A program made the position numbers and the translations under genes. Positions 17,797-26,172 of a stretch of 64,000 bases of DNA are shown piece by piece. Under the pieces are notes generated by a model. It saw only the letters and a list, made by a program, of their open reading frames with translations, searched no databases and was not told where the DNA came from. Origin of the DNA: Hafnia alvei. GTDB taxonomy: Bacteria > Pseudomonadota > Gammaproteobacteria > Enterobacterales > Enterobacteriaceae. Position 1 is the first letter of the stretch. Every line of letters starts with the position of its first letter. The DNA lies in assembly GCF_034424155.1 (NCBI RefSeq), contig NZ_CP139992.1, positions 2,744,012 to 2,808,011 on the forward strand. The letters run 5' to 3'.

Positions 17797-18816
17797 TTAT
17801 CCAATTAAGTCTATATAATTTTGTTTATTTCTGTTTATATCAAACTCACACATTACAAATGATGCATTTTTTCTATACTCATCATAATTATTAACTATTT
17901 TTTGCAAAGCATAACTTAGAGATTCTTTAGAATTTTGGTATACAATCCCATTCAAACCATCAAATATCAGCTCACGACACCCCCCTACATCACTAAGCAA
18001 TAATGGCAAACCCGAACTTCCTGCTTCAATCGCAGACATAGGCAACCCTTCGCTATCAGAGCATAAGGCAAAAATATCGTATTCAAAATAATTATTAAAC
18101 TCTGGAACCTCTCCTGCAAAAAAAATGTTATCACAGTGTTTGAACCTTGTTATTAAGTCAGATAGGTATTCTCCTCCACCTACAAAATATAGTTCAACAA
18201 ATTTATTTTCTGCGACCACCTCGGCCAATAATTCTGGACGTTTAGGATATGTCATACGTCCGACAAAAACTATTTTAAGAGGTAAGTGTGTTATTTCCTT
18301 CACTGGTAATGGTGATATAGAATTCCTTATCACAACCAATTTCTTTTTATCAATTCTTATTATACTCCGTGCTTTCTCTAAATCACCATCAGATACACAC
18401 AGAACTTTATCAGCAAGCATAGATAGGCCGCGCTCTATCATGCAGAGAACCTTCTTAAATTTACCTGAATTATAAATACAAGACCAACCATGTGAAACAT
18501 AGATATGTTTGTGTTTGTAAAATAGCTTTGAAAGTCTTGAAAAAATCCCTGCATTAGCTGAACTAGATATAACTATATCTGCACGAAACCTACGTAGTTC
18601 CCTAGAAATATGATATATAGAAGTGAAACCACTCATCTTTGCCAATGAGGGGATTATACTAACATTATTGTTTGGATATTTATCCGTTAGCCATCCTTCT
18701 GAAGATGTGATTAGATAAATATTATACTGTTCTGATAGGAGTTTGGTAAGTTCATATACCCAAGTTTGGGCACCACCAATTTCTGATTTTGTAATAACAA
18801 ACACCAAATTTTTCAT
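17797..18816 (-). CDS. Glycosyltransferase family 4 (O-antigen assembly)
   Basis: A 339-residue GT-B fold enzyme. The N-terminal acceptor half has Glu-Ile-Gly-Gly-Ala-Gln near residue 12; the C-terminal half has Val-Gly-Arg-Met-Thr-Tyr-Pro-Lys-Arg and the nucleotide-binding Ser-Glu-Gly-Leu-Pro-Met-Ser-Ala-Ile-Glu-Ala (E-x7-E type motif). Retaining transferase, cytoplasmic face of the membrane; donor and linkage cannot be read from sequence. AT-rich, as the neighbouring O-antigen genes are. Confidence 0.82.
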   Translation of the reverse strand: MKNLVFVITKSEIGGAQTWVYELTKLLSEQYNIYLITSSEGWLTDKYPNNNVSIIPSLAKMSGFTSIYHISRELRRFRADIVISSSANAGIFSRLSKLFYKHKHIYVSHGWSCIYNSGKFKKVLCMIERGLSMLADKVLCVSDGDLEKARSIIRIDKKKLVVIRNSISPLPVKEITHLPLKIVFVGRMTYPKRPELLAEVVAENKFVELYFVGGGEYLSDLITRFKHCDNIFFAGEVPEFNNYFEYDIFALCSDSEGLPMSAIEAGSSGLPLLLSDVGGCRELIFDGLNGIVYQNSKESLSYALQKIVNNYDEYRKNASFVMCEFDINRNKQNYIDLIG

Positions 18817-18882
18817 ATAAACCTATCATATATTAGATTATTGGGCAAATAGTCGTTTTAATTAATATCAGAAAACCAACAC

Positions 18883-19980
18883 TTATCTTATGAAGGTCTT
18901 TTTATAAATTGATAACCATTTCGTAGAAACTTCAGTAATAGAAAAATTATCAATAATACGTTGTCTGTTTTTATAACAAATATTTTCTAATTCAATATTG
19001 GACAGGCCAATAACTTCAGTTATTTTAAGAGCAAGTTCTTCACTATTTTCCGTAGGAACAATAAAACTAGAGTTTTCTACGATATCTGCAACCCCTCCAG
19101 CATTAGTTACAACAACAGGTCGCTCACATGACATAGCCTCGGCAACTACCAAACCAAAACCTTCCCATTTAGACGATAAAATGAATAGATCACACGCCGA
19201 ATACCACTCTGCAACATCAGTCCTCAATCCTAGCCAATGAACACGCTCATCAATACCAAGCTCTCTCGAAATCGTCTTAAGAGTAGTCTGTAATTCTCCA
19301 GACCCAATTACTACTAAATGTGGTGAAATAGGAAGACTTAGCATAGAAAAAGCTTTTAATAAATTTGGATAATCTTTTGCATCTGTCAGACGCCCTACAG
19401 ATAACAGTAATGGCGTCGAGTTTTCCAAGCTCAGTTCTCTTCTTTTTTCATCTCTAAAAAACTGGTTATATGCAAACTTGTTAGTATTAATACCATTGCT
19501 GATTGAACATATTCTTCCTTTTTTAGATGCTCTTTTTTCAATAAAGGAATTGACAGCATTTGGACTAACATTAGTTGTTAAATCAGCAAGAAAGTCTGTT
19601 AGGCGGTAAGCTAACATTCTAAGCCTCCCGCCTTCATTGTTGCTATGTGCAGTGCATATAAGTTTAGGGATTTTAAGTGTTATACGCAGTAATCGAGCAA
19701 ATAAATTTGCATGGACCATATGGCTATGGACGACTTCGGGCTTAAAATCCTTTATCAGCCTTCGAGCTTTTGAGTATGCTTTCAAAAAACCAAAAAAAGT
19801 TTTTTCCATTTGTAAGTTTATTAGCTTGATATTATCATCGACCGGTTTATTAATATTTTCCCCAGTAAGGCTGATAATAATAATCTCATGTTTGAGATGA
19901 GATAACTCATCAGATACATCGCACAACTGGCGTTCTGCTCCGCCCATCCCTAGTCCAGTGATGATATATAATATTTTCAC
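18883..19980 (-). CDS. Glycosyltransferase family 4 (O-antigen assembly)
   Basis: A 365-residue GT-B enzyme. Gly-Leu-Gly-Met-Gly-Gly-Ala-Glu-Arg-Gln lies near residues 9-18, His-Ser-His-Met-Val-His-Ala-Asn in the acceptor domain, and Ser-Val-Gly-Arg-Leu-Thr with Trp-Glu-Gly-Phe-Gly-Leu-Val-Val-Ala-Glu-Ala-Met in the donor domain. The start codon is GTG at 19980; the ribosome site is weak. It is one of two ordinary glycosyltransferases in the locus and its sugar specificity is unknown. The C-terminal half resembles amylovoran/capsule type GT4 enzymes only in general family features. Confidence 0.83.
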   Translation of the reverse strand: MKILYIITGLGMGGAERQLCDVSDELSHLKHEIIIISLTGENINKPVDDNIKLINLQMEKTFFGFLKAYSKARRLIKDFKPEVVHSHMVHANLFARLLRITLKIPKLICTAHSNNEGGRLRMLAYRLTDFLADLTTNVSPNAVNSFIEKRASKKGRICSISNGINTNKFAYNQFFRDEKRRELSLENSTPLLLSVGRLTDAKDYPNLLKAFSMLSLPISPHLVVIGSGELQTTLKTISRELGIDERVHWLGLRTDVAEWYSACDLFILSSKWEGFGLVVAEAMSCERPVVVTNAGGVADIVENSSFIVPTENSEELALKITEVIGLSNIELENICYKNRQRIIDNFSITEVSTKWLSIYKKTFIR

Positions 19981-20039
19981 AAAAAACTCGCTACATATAG
20001 AAATAGTTGAACTACTGATAATGTCAAATCACACAATGC

Positions 20040-21200
20040 TTATTTTACAAATTGAGATGGCTTCGAATTCAGGATTAAAAAATAAATTGCTAGATAAATA
20101 AAGAAAAAAGCATAACTAGGAGTACACAACTTCATTAAAGGTATCGTCAATATTATTTTACTCCTAAATGACAAGCTTGATTTGATAAAAACAACAACGA
20201 ACAATAAAAATACAACAGCCCCCAAAACAACACCATAAACAGAAAAAATAGCACCAAATATTGTCACATCTTTAATAGCCTCGAAGTATGGTGGAAGTAA
20301 TGGATGATCTCGACCAATTACACCGTAGCCATAAAGAAATATATCCTTATCACCAAAGAAATTTTTAATCGCATCTATCTTTAAATTATTGCTTGAATCA
20401 ACACCATTTATAAACAGCTCATATCTATCTGCTAAGGAAGGAAATATGAAAATGGAGAAAAGGAGAATAAATAAAAAGAAGATAATATATGAGAATAAAT
20501 TATTCTTTACTGACATAATAAATGAAATATAAAGGCATGCACACAAAATTATCCCAACTGTCGATAGTGTGCCTAAAACAGCAAGTGTACCGAAATAAAA
20601 ATAAAAATTTAATTTCTTATTATAATATAATGACAATGCAAGTAAAGCACACATATGCCCGCTGAACACTGCAGGCTCTGGTAGGAAACCACTAGGCCTA
20701 TATACCTCACCATAATAACTTCTAGATAACCCCCCCCCTGTCATTTGTGAAAAATCAATATTTAAGCCAAGAAAATAATGTGAGGCAATTTGAATGAAAA
20801 TAAAAACTGACATTATAAATATGACAAAGTTCACAACTTTAGACATTGAGGAAGAACTTACATTTGATATGCAACCTAAAGAAAGCCCCACTAGCCCCCC
20901 CCAATACACAGCAAGAGCCAACCTGCTAATAATTATAGCAGTTAAGCCCTCATATGAAGCATAATTTTTAATTTGCAGTATAGTAATAAATATTAAAAAT
21001 GAGATCAGTATCAAAGAGCACACTAACAGTTCTGTATTTATTTTTTTATTGATTAAAAGAAAACACAAGGATAAAAATCCAAATACAAATATGCATAAAA
21101 AATATAAAGAAAAAGGGCTCGTTGTTTGCATATTTGAGATCAGTAGCAAACAAGTCAGTAAAAAATAAGAAGAGGTTGACAATTTGTTATTCTCTCTCAT
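20040..21200 (-). CDS. wzy: O-antigen polymerase-like membrane protein (Wzy)
   Basis: A 386-residue protein with about ten to eleven membrane helices and one larger loop (Gly-Gly-Gly-Leu-Ser-Arg-Ser-Tyr-Tyr-Gly and Arg-Pro-Ser-Gly-Phe-Leu-Pro-Glu-Pro at about residues 155-176), as in Wzy proteins. Members of the family share little sequence, so the call rests on topology and on its place next to wzx and glycosyltransferases. It would join O units at the periplasmic face. It begins right after the stop of the preceding gene and is very AT-rich. Confidence 0.78.
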   Translation of the reverse strand: MRENNKLSTSSYFLLTCLLLISNMQTTSPFSLYFLCIFVFGFLSLCFLLINKKINTELLVCSLILISFLIFITILQIKNYASYEGLTAIIISRLALAVYWGGLVGLSLGCISNVSSSSMSKVVNFVIFIMSVFIFIQIASHYFLGLNIDFSQMTGGGLSRSYYGEVYRPSGFLPEPAVFSGHMCALLALSLYYNKKLNFYFYFGTLAVLGTLSTVGIILCACLYISFIMSVKNNLFSYIIFFLFILLFSIFIFPSLADRYELFINGVDSSNNLKIDAIKNFFGDKDIFLYGYGVIGRDHPLLPPYFEAIKDVTIFGAIFSVYGVVLGAVVFLLFVVVFIKSSLSFRSKIILTIPLMKLCTPSYAFFFIYLAIYFLILNSKPSQFVK

Positions 21201-22358
21201 TTATCTCGACTCTTTAATAATACTATCAGTAATACGCCTACAATTCTGACCATCAAAATGCTCGTGAAAAATACTCAAGGAAATATTATATTTATTGTTA
21301 ACAGTAAAATCACCACTTAAGAGATTTTTCAGTTCCAATAATAATGTATTAAAATCAGACACTATAGGGCCAGGAAATACACTAGAAAAATCATAAAGAA
21401 ATCCCCTATCATCTTTATAAAACTTGTAGTCGTAGTGAAATCCTACGATGGGTTTTTTTGTTAGCAAAAAATCTATCCATATACTGGAGTAATCTGTGAT
21501 TAGAACATCTGCATATTTCAATAACGGCTGTATATCAGTAAACATAATATTAAAATCATATACACCATCAATGTTTGGTATTATTCTATTTTTAAGATAA
21601 GGATGACCTGCGTAAAAAAATACAGCCTGATTTTCTCTTAAAAAAATCGCAAGTAAATTTTCATCATCTAAAGTTAATGTATATGCGCCTCCAGAACTTC
21701 TCCACGTTGGGGCATATACAATTATTTTTTTTCTTAAAGCGATTTCTGATATTTTTTTAATGTCATCATTAATGTAATTGGGTAGTTCATTTTTATTTTC
21801 ATTAAAAAAAATATCATTTCTAGGGATACCTGTAACATGTATATTACTATGTAACACATGATAATATGCGCAACAGGCTAATGCATCTACATGAGACGAA
21901 ACTGCATGATGTTTACAAAACCATTTTGTTTTAACAAATGACTTATGATTTTTTAACTCTTCTGAGTGTGGATCTAAAGCTAGCTCTACTTTTTTAAAAT
22001 GAATCCCGTGGTTAATATGATAATTCAAACGTCTAAAAGAAGTTAGAGGAATCAAACCAGCTAAAGGGCCATGGTGATAGATAACGATGCCAGAAGTAAG
22101 TAAATGCCAAATACCACGAAAACTATAAATATAAACTGCATTTTCCTTTGTATCGGAATCAATTAACAGCATACTTTTCTTTCCACATAGCACGTATACT
22201 GTATAATCCTTCTTTAAATTATAGTCTATATATTTATGTAAAAATGCACAATTCCCACGCCATTCATTATCATTAATACAAGGAAAGGCAATTTTTTTTT
22301 TGTTTTTAATAACAAAAAAATCAAGAATAGCGACAAAAATCCTAACTAAAATATTCAT
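21201..22358 (-). CDS. CDP-glycerol glycerophosphotransferase family protein (TagB/TagF-like)
   Basis: A 385-residue protein of the Glyphos_transf family, best known from teichoic acid synthesis. Visible features are Tyr-His-His-Gly-Pro (about residue 94), His-Ile-Asn-His-Gly-Ile-His, Thr-Gly-Ile-Pro-Arg-Asn-Asp, Tyr-Ala-Pro-Thr-Trp-Arg and the C-terminal Thr-Asp-Tyr-Ser-Ser-Ile-Trp-Ile-Asp-Phe. In this position it probably transfers glycerol phosphate, or a related alditol phosphate, to the O unit. No gene for CDP-glycerol synthesis is present in the window. It overlaps wzx by four bases. Confidence 0.83.
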   Translation of the reverse strand: MNILVRIFVAILDFFVIKNKKKIAFPCINDNEWRGNCAFLHKYIDYNLKKDYTVYVLCGKKSMLLIDSDTKENAVYIYSFRGIWHLLTSGIVIYHHGPLAGLIPLTSFRRLNYHINHGIHFKKVELALDPHSEELKNHKSFVKTKWFCKHHAVSSHVDALACCAYYHVLHSNIHVTGIPRNDIFFNENKNELPNYINDDIKKISEIALRKKIIVYAPTWRSSGGAYTLTLDDENLLAIFLRENQAVFFYAGHPYLKNRIIPNIDGVYDFNIMFTDIQPLLKYADVLITDYSSIWIDFLLTKKPIVGFHYDYKFYKDDRGFLYDFSSVFPGPIVSDFNTLLLELKNLLSGDFTVNNKYNISLSIFHEHFDGQNCRRITDSIIKESR

Positions 22359-23602
22359 TTAACTAATCTCATAGCCATTGATGTTCTATAAAACATAAAT
22401 ACACGAAACATACACACGCATGATTCGGAAATAAGTAATGACTTAACTACATTTAGCCCATTTATATTTGTTGTGAGATACAATACACCCAACAATAATA
22501 ATTGTATTACTCCACCTAAAATCACACTTTTATTCACTATATCTAATCGGTCTATTGTAGAATAAGCAGGGTAACCAAAGTTAATGCTGATAAAGCTTAT
22601 GACAGATATGACAATAAAATATTTAAATATTTCTGAGCCAGACTGAAAATCCTGGCCATATATAAGAGTAATAATATATGTAGAATTTATTACACATATA
22701 ATCACCCCAATGACCATAAGTGGTAATAATACAGCCATAAATTTAATCAGTGTCTTTATATCCTTTGTTTTCGCTAAATGTGGATATAAAGATTGGCTAA
22801 TCGGTGATGTTAGGCTGATCGATGCCTGGTATAGTTTCTCTGAGCTTGAATAGAATGCGGCCTGTCTTACTCCAGCCTGACTGCCAACAATAAATGTACT
22901 TGCATTGGAATAAATCCCTACTGCGACTCTTGAATAGAAAAATGGCAAATTATCTTTAAATATTTTAAAAATCTGTAGCTTAGATACTTGTCTAAATTTA
23001 AAACCTTCATGTTTCATTAAATACAGATACAGTGCAGTTGAAATTAAATTGCTTATGCAGAAACAGATCAAAGCAACAACCTCATCACCATGAGATTTTA
23101 CAAATACAACGACTAAAAACAAATAGCTCATTTTGGTAGTTACGGTACAGATGGTTATATTTTTCATTTTTTCCAAACCTTGGAAAAACCATGTACACTG
23201 AAATGCTTGAAAAAAAACAGTTGCTGAAACTATGACACCCATAACTTTATACTTATTTTCATCAGTTCCAAACTTTGTTGTATAAATAAAAATCGCAATT
23301 GATATTATAAATATAAAGATAATTTTTATACAAAATATGGCTGTAACGTATTTTTCTAAAAGTTTCCATTTATCCTTATTTTTAGCAATCCAAACTGTCG
23401 ATGAAATTGCAAACCCAAAGTCTGTAAAGATCACAGCAATTGCACACACTGACAATGCCATTGCTAAAACTCCGACACCGTCAACACCAATAACCCTTGA
23501 TAAATACGGTAACATCACAAGAGGAACTATATAATTGGCGCATTGAACTAGAGCCATATAAAAAATATTTTTCCCTACAACTGATCTAGTCAATTTGCTC
23601 AA
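22355..23602 (-). CDS. wzx: O-antigen flippase (Wzx)
   Basis: A 415-residue polysaccharide-transport protein with about twelve membrane helices. The N-terminal Gly-Lys-Asn-Ile-Phe-Tyr-Met-Ala and Val-Met-Leu-Pro-Tyr-Leu-Ser-Arg-Val-Ile-Gly is typical of Wzx/RfbX, which moves undecaprenol-linked O units across the inner membrane. The start is uncertain: TTG at 23602 has AGAGG immediately in front of it, whereas TTG at 23593 has the same AGAGG at a better nine-base distance. A 225-base gap separates it from the upstream gene. Confidence 0.86.
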   Translation of the reverse strand: MSKLTRSVVGKNIFYMALVQCANYIVPLVMLPYLSRVIGVDGVGVLAMALSVCAIAVIFTDFGFAISSTVWIAKNKDKWKLLEKYVTAIFCIKIIFIFIISIAIFIYTTKFGTDENKYKVMGVIVSATVFFQAFQCTWFFQGLEKMKNITICTVTTKMSYLFLVVVFVKSHGDEVVALICFCISNLISTALYLYLMKHEGFKFRQVSKLQIFKIFKDNLPFFYSRVAVGIYSNASTFIVGSQAGVRQAAFYSSSEKLYQASISLTSPISQSLYPHLAKTKDIKTLIKFMAVLLPLMVIGVIICVINSTYIITLIYGQDFQSGSEIFKYFIVISVISFISINFGYPAYSTIDRLDIVNKSVILGGVIQLLLLGVLYLTTNINGLNVVKSLLISESCVCMFRVFMFYRTSMAMRLVK

Positions 23603-23827
23603 CCTCTAGCAGAGTCACTTTTATAAAACACAATATTATATCTAAGAGACATTGATCGCATCTAAAGAATAAAATACGTAATTATAAATTTGTTACGATG
23701 CGAAATTTGTCAGAAAATTTAATTTCATTTAAAAATTGAAGTATTTATAACTCATTTATCTCTTTTATAACGTGAGTTGAGTTAATTCAAAGGCTATATA
23801 ATGAAAGTAACTCTAAACCTCATTAAA
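23603..23827. other. Unusually long gap inside the O-antigen operon
   Basis: Very AT-rich, no frame of more than a few codons with a ribosome site. In an operon whose other genes mostly touch or overlap, this gap may hold an internal promoter or be a scar of rearrangement. Confidence 0.4.
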
Positions 23828-24736
23828 TTAAAAATCAATTTCAATTCCATTTTTCTTTAAATTCTTGTACATAACCTTTCTAAAAAGGTTTTTCATGCTA
23901 AACCTTTCACATTTACCATCAATTACAACCATGTTATTAATATAAGACAACGTATGTATGCCTTTACTATATGGTGGTAATGGTTCTATTTCAGTGAAAC
24001 TTACTTCTTGGTAAGCGTCAGGGGCTAATTTTTCAATCTTTCTGATACTAATTGAACCACCATATGTTTTACTGCAATTTTGAGCGACTCGATAGAGCGA
24101 GTCATTTTCCTTAATTATCCCCCCAGCATTTCTTCCATGACAAGCATCGTCTGTTATTGGTGAGCTAGTATGTTTCTTAAACTCTTCATATAAACTGCTT
24201 GCTGTATAAAGTTCTAAACGATATGGTGTGGTAACTCTAGATGTAAAAAGATAATAAACTTCGTTATGCTCATACACGAAAGAATCAATAAACTCTCCAT
24301 TTAAGAGTAATTTTTTTTCTAAAATAAACTTAGCTTTTTCATTATTAAATTTATATAAAAGAATTGCATTTAAATCTGACGTTTCTGGTATGCAATATAC
24401 ATTACAACCATCATGAAATATATATGGGAATGATTTGTGACCCTTGACTTTATTTATTTCACTAAAAAAATTATACTCTTTTCCGTTAATGTCTACACAA
24501 TGAATCTTCGCATTACCATGCGTATAACGAAATTTTTCAAATGCAATGTAGGCCATTCCATTCATTTCAAAAACAAATGGATCTGCCTCGTAGTCATTTT
24601 TTTTATTTATTTCTAGCCACTTAATCGATAGCTCCCCCTCAGAAATAAACTTCAAAAAAGATGTATTAGAAACTCCAATCCGCCATACATCTTGACCAAA
24701 AGCTTTATATAGATACTTATTAATAACATTAATCAT
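23828..24736 (-). CDS. Beta-propeller-type protein of the GINT1 N-terminal/GH43-like group
   Basis: A 302-residue soluble protein. Features: Tyr-Glu-Ala-Asp-Pro-Phe-Val-Phe (about residue 48), Glu-Lys-Phe-Arg-Tyr, His-Lys-Ser-Phe-Pro-Tyr-Ile, Cys-Ile-Pro-Glu-Thr, Ile-Asp-Ser-Phe-Val and Arg-Asn-Ala-Gly-Gly. These acidic and aromatic blade repeats resemble the family found at the N-terminus of glucosamine inositolphosphorylceramide transferases and in formyl- or glycosyltransferase loci. No activity is established for stand-alone members. The ATG at 24736 overlaps the stop of the previous gene (TGATG), so the two are coupled. It probably modifies or transfers a sugar; this is inference. Confidence 0.6.
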   Translation of the reverse strand: MINVINKYLYKAFGQDVWRIGVSNTSFLKFISEGELSIKWLEINKKNDYEADPFVFEMNGMAYIAFEKFRYTHGNAKIHCVDINGKEYNFFSEINKVKGHKSFPYIFHDGCNVYCIPETSDLNAILLYKFNNEKAKFILEKKLLLNGEFIDSFVYEHNEVYYLFTSRVTTPYRLELYTASSLYEEFKKHTSSPITDDACHGRNAGGIIKENDSLYRVAQNCSKTYGGSISIRKIEKLAPDAYQEVSFTEIEPLPPYSKGIHTLSYINNMVVIDGKCERFSMKNLFRKVMYKNLKKNGIEIDF

Positions 24737-25629
24737 CAATTATCACATGCAGCGTAAGTTATATTAGAGCCATTATCTAAATCATGACTATAATCGGTGA
24801 AAAAATAATTTACAGAAGAACCAATTCGAGTATTAAAAAACAACTTATCAATACTTGCTAGCTGACACGTATCAGCGAAAGAAAATATTTTTGGTATGAT
24901 AGTAGAGCAAATAATCTCTCTTATATACTGATCGTCATACATAAAGTGTACAACCCTATCGATTAAGCCTTTGACCTTATAAGAAACAATAACCCCGATA
25001 AGGCTTGATTTATTATAAAAAAACTCAATTTTGTATTTTTTACTTGGACAATCAATATATTTCCAAGCAATAAATTCCACGCTGGAATTTATTGTCAGCT
25101 TGTTGTTTTTTTTAATCAATAATGAGATGTCTTCCCTATCCTTTTCACTAATCTGTGAGCGTGAGTAAACATTTTTTTTATGTCTATTAACTCCAGGCCT
25201 TGATATATATGAGTTAAAATTAGGCTGAAAAGACATTTTTGCTCTTTTCCAACCAGGTAACGCGTTTGAATTTGGATGACCGATCAAACACCTTTCATTA
25301 TCTTTAGCCATTTTCACAGCACTACGTATCATTTTGATGAAAAGATTTTTATCTCGATGATTTGGATGGCTGAGAACATCTACAACATAGTAAGCTAGTT
25401 TAACATTTCCATATTTTATAAGCTCAACTGGTATTAAGAACATATTAGATATGATATCGCCCTCTAGTCTTACATTAACACTAATGCCTACACCATGAGG
25501 GTTATTTAAAAGCATCCATGAAAGATATCCATCACTAAAAAACCGGTTATCTGGTGAGTAATAACAGAGATAAAAGCGTTTTAACTCAGAGATTAAATCC
25601 TCATTGACATTTTCTAATGAAATAACCAT
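24736..25629 (-). CDS. GNAT-like acyltransferase, first gene of the O-antigen operon
   Basis: A 297-residue protein with an N-terminal GNAT-like domain: Tyr-Tyr-Val-Val-Asp-Val-Leu-Ser-His-Pro-Asn-His-Arg-Asp-Lys-Asn-Leu at about residues 80-96 resembles the strand and acetyl-CoA loop of the fold, followed by Gly-His-Pro-Asn-Ser-Asn-Ala. The C-terminal half may be a second, incomplete GNAT domain. It has a strong ribosome site (AGGAGG) and is the first gene, 144 bases after JUMPstart. Acetylation of an amino sugar of the O unit is likely but not proved. Confidence 0.62.
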   Translation of the reverse strand: MVISLENVNEDLISELKRFYLCYYSPDNRFFSDGYLSWMLLNNPHGVGISVNVRLEGDIISNMFLIPVELIKYGNVKLAYYVVDVLSHPNHRDKNLFIKMIRSAVKMAKDNERCLIGHPNSNALPGWKRAKMSFQPNFNSYISRPGVNRHKKNVYSRSQISEKDREDISLLIKKNNKLTINSSVEFIAWKYIDCPSKKYKIEFFYNKSSLIGVIVSYKVKGLIDRVVHFMYDDQYIREIICSTIIPKIFSFADTCQLASIDKLFFNTRIGSSVNYFFTDYSHDLDNGSNITYAACDN

Positions 25630-25773
25630 CTGTCCTCCTGACTTAGTCTAGATATTTTATTTAATGTGTTAAGGCCTAAAGGCTATTCAAATTTATCTGA
25701 ACGCGATACTCATTAACATAGGCATATTCAGCCTTTATAATTTTAAATCCTCTATAGTTACAAAAACCTCACC

Positions 25774-25812
25774 CACGCTACCGCCCTTGGCTCGTCAGCT
25801 ACCAATGCACTG
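25774..25812 (-). promoter_or_regulatory. JUMPstart element with ops (RfaH recruitment site)
   Basis: Read on the minus strand it begins CAGTGC and ends GGGCGGTAGCGTG, and matches the 39-base JUMPstart consensus over most of its length, including TGGTAGCTG in the middle. The ops core GGCGGTAG is at 25785-25778. RfaH binds RNA polymerase paused here and keeps it going through long polysaccharide operons. It lies 144 bases before the first gene and sets the direction and start of the locus. Confidence 0.9.
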
Positions 25813-26172
25813 CTAAAACTCGCGGCGATGTAGGCCTTATGTGGCTGCAGGCAGGGTACACTCCTGTCGGATGCCCCCACCTCAGATAATTCTTAATCCA
25901 GTCCCTTTTTAGGAACTTTCACTATTCTCACTATTTCTTACACTTTTCAGTGCGGGCTAATTCTCATACTTCTAGCGGCCTGATACAAGGATAAATATGC
26001 ACAAAAAGTTTAGCTGTTTTAGAAATGCACAAATTGACATACAAATTGAACTTTTTGTTGAATATCCATAGTTAGTGCAAGCCCTTTGCACGCTTGCACT
26101 TGAATTTATCGCTCTAACCACCGATCATTCTCTGAGAATAATTGTAACAACTCTGAAGGTATAACGAAGCGT
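25813..26172. other. Divergent promoter region between the O-antigen locus and yegH
   Basis: No gene. It should contain the promoter of the JUMPstart transcript (minus) and of yegH (plus). No hexamer pair stood out enough to list. Confidence 0.4.
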
